Notes under the pieces: model-generated
What the model saw: the letters and a program-made list of their open reading frames with translations, nothing else
The model's database searches: none
What the model was told of the DNA's origin: nothing
DNA from: Planctomycetia bacterium
GTDB taxonomy: Bacteria; Planctomycetota; Planctomycetia; Pirellulales; UBA1268
NCBI GenBank assembly: GCA_009923125.1
Contig: RFUD01000107.1
Location: 1-7,471, forward strand
Direction: 5' to 3'
DNA length: 7,471 bases
Program-made: the position numbers and the translations under genes
In this document: positions 1 to 5,653 of the stretch, piece after piece
Layout: every line of letters starts with the position of its first letter
Position numbering within the stretch: the first letter of the stretch is position 1

Positions 1-1122
1 GTCGATCTCCCGGTCGGCAGGGAAGATGCTGCGGTTGCCCACGGCCGTGACCGTGAGCGGCTTCACCTTCTTGCCCGGGCCGTGCATCGCCGACACGAAG
101 ATGCCGGCCGCATCGAGCTGGTGGCTGCCGAGCTCCGCCATCAGGCCGCCGCCGGTGCGGTTCCACAGTCGCCACCGGATCAGCTCCTGCAGCGGCGTGC
201 GGGTCGAGCCGTCGCCCAGGGTCATCTGCGTGTAGCCGTACTTCGCGGCGTCCACCAGGCGGTCGGTGATCTGGGCCTCCAGCTGTGCGATCCGCTTGGT
301 CAGGCCGTCGATGTCGGAGGGTTTGGCGGACGCGAGGTCCTTCTTCCATCCCGCGAGCTTCTTGGCCAGCGAATCGTCGTCGGGCATCGGCGGCTTCCAG
401 GAATCGTTGCCCGGCAGGTTGCCGCGATGCCACTGGGCCCGGATGGAGTGCAGGTCGCCGATCAGCTTCGCCGTGCCGATCGTGTGCACGGCGTTGTCAT
501 ACAGGATGCTGTAGTGACGCTGGTGCCCGGTCGCGAGGATCTTGCCCGTCTCCCGGGAGACGCGGCCCATCTCCTTGCACTCATGGATGCTGTGCCCCAT
601 CAGTTTTTCCGTGAGCACATGCTTCCCGGCCCGCATCGCCTTGATCGCCGCCTCGGCATGCAGGTGCAGCGGCAGGGCGATGACCACGGCCTCCACGTCC
701 TTGTCGGCCAGCAACTCCTCGTAGGCGCCGTAGACCTTCACCTTCTTGCGGGCCTCGTCCTCGGTCGCCCACTTGTACTTGGCCATCAGCCCCGGCCGGG
801 CCGTGTAGGCGCTGGCGCTCGACACGTCCCCGTGGAACGCACGAAACACGTTGTACGGCCGCACGTCGGCGATCGCGACCACGTTCATGTAGTCCGGGTT
901 GTGGGCTCCGAGGAGGACGCTGCCCTCGTCTCCCGTGCCGACGACACCGATCCGGAGCGGGCTGCCCACGCTCCTGCCATAGCCGAAATAGATCGAGCCG
1001 AGGCCGACACCGCTGGCGACGCCCGCGGCGACCGTGCCGGTGAGGAAGTCGCGGCGCGTCACCGCCACGGCGTCGTTGAAGTTTTCCTTGCCGACATACT
1101 TCTGGGCTTCGGACAGGTTCAT
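1..1122 (-). CDS. Tat-exported Gfo/Idh/MocA family oxidoreductase (3' end outside window)
   Basis: 374 codons are present and the frame is still open at the left edge, so the C-terminus is missing; family members usually have about 350-450 residues. The N-terminus has a twin-arginine motif (TRRDFL, R23-R24) and then a small-residue hydrophobic stretch to about residue 48, indicating Tat export or membrane anchoring; I see no clear AxA cleavage site. A Rossmann fold follows: GVVGTGDEG (59-67) matches GxGxxG, and ADV (85-87) ends strand 2. EKL (172-174) sits where the family has the EKP motif, and a GGGLMAELGSHQLD segment in the C-terminal domain matches the conserved GG...D.GSH.ID region. Such enzymes oxidise or reduce sugars or related polyols with NAD(P), often held tightly; the substrate cannot be read from sequence. 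The ATG at 1122 has GGAG eight bases upstream. It lies 21 bp downstream of the DoxX-like gene, so the two are probably co-transcribed. Confidence 0.93.
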   Translation of the reverse strand, partial: MNLSEAQKYVGKENFNDAVAVTRRDFLTGTVAAGVASGVGLGSIYFGYGRSVGSPLRIGVVGTGDEGSVLLGAHNPDYMNVVAIADVRPYNVFRAFHGDVSSASAYTARPGLMAKYKWATEDEARKKVKVYGAYEELLADKDVEAVVIALPLHLHAEAAIKAMRAGKHVLTEKLMGHSIHECKEMGRVSRETGKILATGHQRHYSILYDNAVHTIGTAKLIGDLHSIRAQWHRGNLPGNDSWKPPMPDDDSLAKKLAGWKKDLASAKPSDIDGLTKRIAQLEAQITDRLVDAAKYGYTQMTLGDGSTRTPLQELIRWRLWNRTGGGLMAELGSHQLDAAGIFVSAMHGPGKKVKPLTVTAVGNRSIFPADREID

Positions 1123-1143
1123 CGCTGGACTCCGTGCGGTTCG

Positions 1144-2073
1144 TCAGGCTCGGGGTTCGGGGCGTCCGCCGCAGCAGCCCGCCCGCGGACACCAGGATTT
1201 CAGGAAGTAGTCGAGTCCGCTCCAGCCGCCGATGGGGAGGGCGGCGAGCGCGAGCAGGGCGGCGATCTCCACCCACTGGTCGTAGGTGGACTGGGCGCCG
1301 GGCACCCAGAAGGGCTGCGAGGCCACGACGCTCGCCAGGAAGAAGACGCCTCCCATGGCGTTGAACTTCACGAGCAGCCCGAGCACGAGGCAGGCTCCGA
1401 TGGTGACCAGCGACCAACTGACGAAGCGGTCGGCTTTCCAGAGTGCCGTCGGGGGGGCCGCGTCGGCCGCCTGGAGCCGCTCGCCGGCCGACAACTGGTC
1501 GTCCCATCCGGCGACGAGCTTCGTGCCGATGGCGGCCGCCTCCTTCATCCAGCCGGCCGCCTGGCCGGCCAGTTCCCGCTGTTTCTTGGCGACCCGGTCA
1601 CGGGCGAAGGGAACCTCACGCGAGGCGGGAGAACGCCGCATCTCGGCGAACCGCTGCAGTTCGAGCCGGTAGGCCGCGAGGTCGTCGCCGATGGAGGCAA
1701 GGTAGGCGTCGAGTTCGCCGCCGGCCGATTCCAGGAGCTTCTCGGCTTCCGCCGTCCGGGCCGCGTCGAGGGGCACGACACGACCGCGCTCACCCAGCAG
1801 CTTCCGCCACTCCGCCACGACCGATGCCTTCCACGCCGCCGTCGCCGCCGGGAGATCGCCCGCGCCGGGAGCCCCGAGCGTCTCCGACCAGCGTCCGGTC
1901 TCCGGCAGGCCCGCCCGGTACCAATCGGCAAGCGGCCCCACGGCCGCCTTGCGAAACGGCGCGCTCGACCAATCCGCGTCGCGGAGGTGGCTCAGCCCCT
2001 CGAGGAAGAAATGCAGGCCGACCACGATCCGCAGGAACGCGAGCGCGGCCACGGCAAGGAGCGTTGAACGCAT
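1144..2073 (-). CDS. DoxX-like integral membrane protein with long hydrophilic insert
   Basis: The product has 309 residues from the ATG at 2073; a TTG two codons upstream is a less likely start, and neither has a good Shine-Dalgarno site. The first membrane helix spans about residues 4-25 (FLRIVVGLHFFLEGLSH), the DoxX-type opening. Three more hydrophobic segments lie at about 219-237, 240-254 and 268-283, giving the four-helix DoxX arrangement. Between helices 1 and 2 is an unusually long, charged, Ala/Glu/Arg-rich stretch of about 190 residues, probably helical or coiled coil and outside the membrane; typical DoxX proteins have only 130-180 residues in total. The C-terminus contains three cysteines (CPRAGCC). 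DoxX relatives are linked to terminal oxidase subunits or redox functions, but most are uncharacterised. Pairing with an exported oxidoreductase suggests a membrane-associated redox role, which is inference. Confidence 0.82.
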   Translation of the reverse strand: MRSTLLAVAALAFLRIVVGLHFFLEGLSHLRDADWSSAPFRKAAVGPLADWYRAGLPETGRWSETLGAPGAGDLPAATAAWKASVVAEWRKLLGERGRVVPLDAARTAEAEKLLESAGGELDAYLASIGDDLAAYRLELQRFAEMRRSPASREVPFARDRVAKKQRELAGQAAGWMKEAAAIGTKLVAGWDDQLSAGERLQAADAAPPTALWKADRFVSWSLVTIGACLVLGLLVKFNAMGGVFFLASVVASQPFWVPGAQSTYDQWVEIAALLALAALPIGGWSGLDYFLKSWCPRAGCCGGRPEPRA

Positions 2074-2147
2074 CGGCAACCAGACGAAGGCGCGGCGCGA
2101 CCTGAGCCCCGCGGTCCACCGCAGGCCAGCCAGCCGCCCCGAAGTTT

Positions 2148-2153
2148 ATTCTA
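2148..2153 (-). promoter_or_regulatory. Candidate -10 box for the DoxX/oxidoreductase unit
   Basis: TAGAAT on the minus strand matches 5 of 6 positions of the sigma-70 -10 consensus and lies in the only AT-rich patch of the 154-bp divergent region 2074-2227. It would start transcription near 2141, about 68 nt before the DoxX start. I see no good -35 box at 16-18 bp. A plus-strand promoter for the dehydrogenase should lie in the same region, but I cannot point to one. Confidence 0.35.
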
Positions 2154-2209
2154 CGCAGCCGAAATCGCCAGAGGTCGGACGGCCGGCGGCTTGCCAAACA
2201 GCCCGCCAA

Positions 2210-2225
2210 CCTGCAACAACGCAGG
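2210..2225 (+). promoter_or_regulatory. Small hairpin just before the dehydrogenase start codon
   Basis: CCTGC and GCAGG pair as a 5-bp stem around the loop AACAAC, ending two bases before the ATG at 2228. It occupies the place where a Shine-Dalgarno site would be, and none is present. It may influence translation initiation, but a short GC stem can arise by chance in this GC-rich DNA. Confidence 0.3.
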
Positions 2226-2227
2226 CC

Positions 2228-3214
2228 ATGCAAGACCGCCCGCGAATCGTCCTCTGCTATCCCGTCGAGCCCCGGCACATCGCCCAGATTCAACGCTGTC
2301 TCCCCTCGGCCACGGTCGTCGACGCGGGGCAGGAGAGGGTCGCCGCGGAACTCCCGGGGGCGGACATCTTCTGCGGCCACCCGAAGGTTCCGGTGCCGTG
2401 GGCCGACGTGGTCGCCGCGGGCCGCCTGCGCTGGATCCAGTCGTCGGCGGCGGGCCTCGACCACTGCCTCGTCCCGAGCGTCGTGGAGTCGCCGATCGTC
2501 GTGACGAGCGCCTCGGGGGTGCTGGCCGACCAGGTCGCGGAGCACACCTTGGCGCTCCTCACCGCGTGCACCCGGCGGATTCCGTTGTTCCTCGCCCAGC
2601 AGGCCCGCCGCGAGTTCGTGCGCCGGCCGACCCGTGACCTGACCGGAGCGACCGTGGTGATCGTGGGCCTCGGCGGGAACGGGCGGCGGCTCGTTGAGGT
2701 GCTTGCGCCCTTCCGCGTGCGGATCCTCGCCACCGATTGGTTCCCGGTCCGCAAACCGGCGGCCGTCGAGTTTCTCGGCGGGCCTGACACGCTCCCCGAC
2801 CTGCTGCCGCAGGCCGACGTGCTGATTCTCGCCGCGCCTCTCACCGACCACACCCGCGACATGATCGACGCCGCCGCCCTCGCACGGCTGAAGCCGGGGG
2901 CGATCCTCGTGAACGTCGCACGCGGCCCGCTCGTCGTGGAGGACGCCCTCGCCGACGCGCTGGAGAGCGGGCAGCTCGATTCGGCGGGCATCGACGTGAC
3001 ACCCGACGAACCGCCGGCGGCGGCGAGTCGGCTGTGGACCGCCCCGCGGCTCGTGATCACGCCGCACGTGGGTGGCCAGGCAGCCGACCGGATCGATGCA
3101 ATGACCGACTTTTTCTGCGATAATCTCCGGCGGTATGGCGAGGGCAGGCCGCTCGTGAACCTGGTCGACAAGCGGCTGGGCTTTCCCGAGCCGCCCGCCG
3201 ACATCCTCGAGTAG
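2228..3214 (+). CDS. D-isomer-specific 2-hydroxyacid dehydrogenase, NAD-binding
   Basis: A complete 328-residue protein, normal length for the family. These enzymes interconvert 2-oxoacids and D-2-hydroxyacids with NAD(P)H in the cytoplasm. The cofactor domain begins near residue 138: VGLGGNG (146-152) is the GxGxxG loop, and D170 at the end of the next strand suggests NAD rather than NADP. The catalytic set is complete: R232 in NVARGPLV, E261 in DVTPDEPP and H280 in TPHVGG. The substrate domain contains SSAAGLDH (72-79), the usual substrate-loop position. The substrate is not identifiable; glyoxylate/hydroxypyruvate reductase-like or phosphoglycerate dehydrogenase-like roles are possible, but no ACT domain is present. 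I chose the ATG at 2228 because homology-like sequence starts there; the open frame upstream has no family features. The stop is 6 bp before the kinase start, so the two are likely one transcript. Confidence 0.92.
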   Translation: MQDRPRIVLCYPVEPRHIAQIQRCLPSATVVDAGQERVAAELPGADIFCGHPKVPVPWADVVAAGRLRWIQSSAAGLDHCLVPSVVESPIVVTSASGVLADQVAEHTLALLTACTRRIPLFLAQQARREFVRRPTRDLTGATVVIVGLGGNGRRLVEVLAPFRVRILATDWFPVRKPAAVEFLGGPDTLPDLLPQADVLILAAPLTDHTRDMIDAAALARLKPGAILVNVARGPLVVEDALADALESGQLDSAGIDVTPDEPPAAASRLWTAPRLVITPHVGGQAADRIDAMTDFFCDNLRRYGEGRPLVNLVDKRLGFPEPPADILE

Positions 3215-3220
3215 GCACCC

Positions 3221-4363
3221 GTGGAATTCACCGACCGGCCCGACCCCGAAGACCACCTGCACACGACGACCCTCTACCGGGAGGGTCAGCCGACGATCTC
3301 GGTCTCGGGCCAGGTCGGGTGCCGCTGCCCGGAGGAACTGCTCTCCCGCTACGGCGAGATCGTGGCCGGCGGCCGGCTCAACTGGACCGAGTATCACAAC
3401 CTCGGGCGACGGCTCGGCGCGGGAGGGCAGGGGATCGTGTTCCTCACCACCCGCCGCGGCTCCGACGGCTTCACGTTGCCGGTGGCCCTCAAGATCTTCT
3501 CGCCGGAGCGATACGAGACCGAGGCCCTGTACGACGAGGCCATGGAGCGGATCGCGAAAGTCTCCTCGCGGGTCGCCCAGATCCAGCACGACAACCTCCT
3601 CGACGTGCAGAATTTCGTCGAACAGCGGCGGATCCGCATCATGGAGATGGAGTGGATCGACGGCTACGACCTGTCGCGGCTCCTCGCTCCGGAACTGCTC
3701 GACCTGACGCGCAACAGCGTGAGCGAGGAGCGCTGGCGGTACCTCAACAACGTCATCGTGACGGCGGGCCCGCAGCAGGCGCGGCTCAAGCCCGGCGTGG
3801 CCATCGCGATCGTGCGGGAGTGCCTCGCCGCCCTCGCCGCCCTCCACCGCGACGGCATCGTGCATGGCGACATCAAGACATCGAACATCATGGTGAAGCG
3901 CACCGGCAACGCGAAGATCATCGACATCGGCTCGGCGCTCGCGCTCGACGACATGCCCGCGAATCGCACCTGCACCCCCTCGTACGCCGCCCCGGAGGTG
4001 CTGGAGGGCCGGGAGAACACGCCGCGTTCCGACCTCGCGAGCCTGGGCTACGTGCTGATCGAGATGCTGTCCGGCCAACCGCCGTTCGCCGGCCTGCAGT
4101 CCTACCGCGACCTGCTGGAGGCGAAGCGCACGCTCGCGCAGCGGCTCCCGCAACTCCTCCCCGCGGACGTGACGTGCAACGAGCTGCTGATGAACTTCTG
4201 CCGCGGCATGATCGCCGCCGAACCGGCGAAGCGGTTCCCCAGCGCCGAGGACGCCGACCTGCTCAAGGGCGGCGCGGCGAGCTTCCACCGGCAACTCATC
4301 GTCGGCGGCCTGGCGAGCGAGTACGAAAACGAAATCCGCGCCTGGCTCGACGAGCTTGCTTGA
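3221..4363 (+). CDS. Soluble Hanks-type serine/threonine protein kinase, non-RD
   Basis: The 380-residue protein starts at a GTG; the preceding in-frame codon triplet contains the stop of the dehydrogenase, and no other start would keep the kinase domain whole. About 57 N-terminal residues, including a CRC pair (34-36), precede the kinase fold. The motifs are in order: glycine-rich loop GAGGQGIVF (66-74), VALK with ATP-binding K91, a possible helix-C glutamate E106, catalytic loop HGDIKTSN (215-222) with D217 and N222, DIG (235-237) in place of DFG, APE (257-259), and conserved D271 in SDLASLGY. The HGD in place of HRD makes it a non-RD kinase, so activation-loop phosphorylation may not be the usual switch. 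An extra segment of about 30 residues (163-192) lies between hinge and helix E. There is no transmembrane helix or sensor domain, unlike PknB-type kinases. It should phosphorylate cytoplasmic proteins on Ser/Thr; the adjacent dehydrogenase is one possible target, unproven. Confidence 0.92.
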   Translation: MEFTDRPDPEDHLHTTTLYREGQPTISVSGQVGCRCPEELLSRYGEIVAGGRLNWTEYHNLGRRLGAGGQGIVFLTTRRGSDGFTLPVALKIFSPERYETEALYDEAMERIAKVSSRVAQIQHDNLLDVQNFVEQRRIRIMEMEWIDGYDLSRLLAPELLDLTRNSVSEERWRYLNNVIVTAGPQQARLKPGVAIAIVRECLAALAALHRDGIVHGDIKTSNIMVKRTGNAKIIDIGSALALDDMPANRTCTPSYAAPEVLEGRENTPRSDLASLGYVLIEMLSGQPPFAGLQSYRDLLEAKRTLAQRLPQLLPADVTCNELLMNFCRGMIAAEPAKRFPSAEDADLLKGGAASFHRQLIVGGLASEYENEIRAWLDELA

Positions 4364-4365
4364 AC

Positions 4366-4396
4366 GCCCGCAGGGCCATCCATGGCCCCTGCGGGC
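4366..4396 (+). terminator. GC-rich hairpin after the kinase gene, terminator-like
   Basis: An almost perfect inverted repeat begins two bases after the kinase stop. The left arm 4366-4379 (GCCCGCAGGGCCAT) pairs with the right arm 4382-4396 with one bulged C and a two-base gap. Only TT follows, so it lacks a proper U-tract. It lies between convergent genes (kinase and short-chain dehydrogenase) and could end transcription, stabilise the kinase mRNA 3' end, or belong to the repeat cluster that follows. Confidence 0.5.
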
Positions 4397-4398
4397 TT

Positions 4399-4460
4399 GG
4401 CATTCGGAGCCGCAGCCGAGGTGCGGCTCGAATGCCGGCGGTCGCACCTCCGGGCGACCG
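4399..4460 (+). repeat. Two adjacent hairpins with complementary loops
   Basis: The first hairpin pairs 4399-4414 with 4422-4436 (one bulged G, seven-base loop GCCGAGG). The second pairs 4439-4445 (CGGTCGC) with 4454-4460 (GCGACCG), with loop ACCTCCGG. The loops are complementary, and GAGGTGCG (4418-4425) can instead pair with CGCACCTC (4443-4450) over 8 bp, so two mutually exclusive folds exist. No convincing coding frame covers the region. Function is unknown; it may be a repeat-type intergenic element or the 3' untranslated region of the kinase transcript. Confidence 0.6.
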
Positions 4461-4480
4461 TCAGCCAGCACGTTCCGGAC

Positions 4481-4650
4481 AAACGCGCAACGGGAGGCGA
4501 GGGGTTGCCCGTATCCTCGAGCGGGCTGGGGAAGCAAGCGAAGCCATGGATGGCGAAGCGCAGCGGACACGCAGTGAACAGAGGCCCGGAGGGCCGACGT
4601 GAACGTCCGGCGAGAGGATATGGGCAACCCCTCGCCGGCGCGACGCGTTT
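4481..4650 (+). repeat. Foldback element with 23-bp inverted arms and nested palindromes
   Basis: Positions 4496-4518 and 4614-4636 are reverse complements over 23 bp with one difference (G4511 opposite T4621, a G-U pair in plus-strand RNA). A weaker outer pairing joins AAACGCG (4481-4487) to CGCGTTT (4644-4650). Between the arms are three small perfect hairpins: GCCATGGATGGC (4543-4554), GGCCCGGAGGGCC (4583-4595) and, directly abutting, GACGTGAACGTC (4596-4607). The right part can also refold locally, because CCGGCGAG (4607-4614) pairs with CTCGCCGG (4631-4638). Open frames across this stretch have no recognisable protein features and are probably not genes. The right edge touches the stop codon of the short-chain dehydrogenase. 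This could be a non-autonomous foldback mobile repeat or a structured RNA; I see no clear target-site duplication. Confidence 0.6.
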
Positions 4651-5438
4651 CACCCCAGCCGGCGATAGACGCGGCGGAACAGCGCCGTCGCGGTGCGCGG
4701 CGCCAGACGCTTGAGCCGCCACAGGCAGCGGGCCTGGAAGCCCTCGATCACGTAGCGTTCGTCGCGGTCGATCGCGCGACGGATGCGATGGGCGAGGGCG
4801 GCCGAGTCGAGCCGCGTCGCCGCCATCCGCCGATGCGCCTCGCGGGCTTCCTTGGCCCCCTCGAAGTGCCACGTGTCGAGCAGGCCCGAACGAAAGAATC
4901 CCGGGCAGACGATGGTGACACCGGGCCGCCCGGCCGGGCACTCGGCCGCGATCGCCTCCGACAGCGCGACCACGCCGGCCTTGCTGGCCGAGTAGGCGGC
5001 CATCGCCGGCAGGCCGAGCAGCCCGGCGATCGAGGCCACGTTGACGACTCTCGACCCGCCGGGGTGTTCACGCAGCCAGGGGAGCAGTGTCTCACAGCCG
5101 AGGGCCGTGCCGATGAGATTCGTGTCGATCACGCGCCGCCACTGCGACTCGGGGAGGAGGCCGACGGTCGCGGTGGCGCCGACGCCGGCGGCGTTCACCA
5201 CGAGATCGAGCCGGGGCCAACATTCCCGCAGCCGATGGTGCAGGCGGCTCCAGGCCGCCGCGTCACGAACGTCGAACGGTTCGATGAGGGCGTCGGACCC
5301 GGCCGCCGACCGCTCGAGCCCAACGCGGCCGTCCGGCAGGTCGACGACGGCGATCCGCCAGCCCTCGGCGACGAGCAGCCGCGCGAGGGCGGCCCCCAAC
5401 CCGCTCGCCGCACCCGTGATGACGGCTGTTCGACGCAC
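4650..5438 (-). CDS. Classical short-chain dehydrogenase/reductase (SDR)
   Basis: From the GTG at 5438 the protein has 262 residues, typical for classical SDRs, and enters the fold at once. The nucleotide loop TGAASGLG (8-15) matches TGxxxGxG; D33 after the second strand points to NAD(H). DV (56-57), NAAG (82-85), N107, S136 and YSASK (Y149, K153) complete the catalytic tetrad Asn-Ser-Tyr-Lys. The C-terminus is strongly basic (LKRLAPRTATALFRRVYRRLG region). It oxidises an alcohol or reduces a ketone; the substrate is unknown. The frame stays open upstream to a TTG at 5513, but that start lies inside the tRNA gene, so it is rejected. No Shine-Dalgarno site precedes the GTG; the leader is pyrimidine-rich. 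Only 41 bp separate it from the tRNA-Asp 3' end on the same strand, so it may be transcribed with the tRNA. Confidence 0.9.
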   Translation of the reverse strand: MRRTAVITGAASGLGAALARLLVAEGWRIAVVDLPDGRVGLERSAAGSDALIEPFDVRDAAAWSRLHHRLRECWPRLDLVVNAAGVGATATVGLLPESQWRRVIDTNLIGTALGCETLLPWLREHPGGSRVVNVASIAGLLGLPAMAAYSASKAGVVALSEAIAAECPAGRPGVTIVCPGFFRSGLLDTWHFEGAKEAREAHRRMAATRLDSAALAHRIRRAIDRDERYVIEGFQARCLWRLKRLAPRTATALFRRVYRRLG

Positions 5439-5479
5439 GGGGCCGGGCGGACGGGGAGAAGGAAACGCGGGCGGAGAAG

Positions 5480-5553
5480 CGAGGGTGACGGGACTCGAAC
5501 CCGCGGCCTCCAACGTGACAGGCTGGCGCTCTAACCAACTGAGCTACACCCCC
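5480..5553 (-). tRNA. tRNA-Asp (anticodon GUC)
   Basis: All four arms fold. The acceptor GGGGGTG pairs with CACCCTC (one G-U); D stem GCTC/GAGC has loop AGTTGGTTA; the anticodon stem CCAGC/GTTGG encloses loop CTGTCAC, giving anticodon GTC after the invariant T33; variable loop AGGCC; T stem GCGGG/CCCGT with loop TTCGAGT. G73 is the aspartate discriminator base and agrees with the anticodon. The 3' CCA is not encoded (CTTC follows), so it must be added by nucleotidyltransferase. There is no T-run downstream, so the transcript may continue into the short-chain dehydrogenase gene. Confidence 0.97.
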
Positions 5554-5604
5554 GTGAACCACGTCCGATGCCGTGGCCGCCGGGACTTCGCCTCGCGAGC
5601 CCCG

Positions 5605-5632
5605 AGTATATCCAGAGCCGGGCCGGTCGGAA
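5605..5632 (-). promoter_or_regulatory. Probable promoter of tRNA-Asp
   Basis: On the minus strand TATACT (5605-5610, 5 of 6 to the -10 consensus) lies 16 bp after TTCCGA (5627-5632, a weak -35). Transcription would begin near 5598, giving a leader of about 45 nt before the tRNA. It is the only AT-rich patch in the 100-bp gap between the TPR gene and the tRNA. Confidence 0.55.
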
Positions 5633-5653
5633 GGGTGGAGCGATTTCACCGCC

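Noticed and set aside
82..2067. 661-codon open frame on the plus strand
   Set aside because: It is antisense to the oxidoreductase and DoxX genes, and its composition is His/Arg/Gly-rich without domains.
2111..2122. Small palindrome GCGGTCCACCGC in the divergent region
   Set aside because: Five-base GC stems are expected by chance in DNA this GC-rich, and nothing else marks it as a site.
1949..2227. Upstream extension of the dehydrogenase frame
   Set aside because: It runs antisense to the DoxX start and has no family features; the fold begins right after the ATG at 2228.
1790..4627. 945-codon open frame on the minus strand, antisense to the dehydrogenase and kinase
   Set aside because: It lies opposite two genes with complete catalytic motifs, is low-complexity and Arg/Gly-rich, and has no recognisable domain. 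It is a product of high-GC codon use.
4382..4714. Open frames across the intergenic region 4356-4941 on both strands
   Set aside because: They run through hairpins and inverted repeats, resemble no protein I recognise, and lack start signals; the repeat structure explains the sequence better.
5439..5513. N-terminal extension of the short-chain dehydrogenase to a TTG at 5513
   Set aside because: The extension would encode tRNA sequence as protein and adds residues before a fold that already begins normally at the GTG at 5438.
4364..5553. Genomic island or prophage integration at the tRNA-Asp 3' end
   Set aside because: There is no integrase and no visible direct repeat of the tRNA 3' end, and the neighbouring genes look chromosomal with matching base use.
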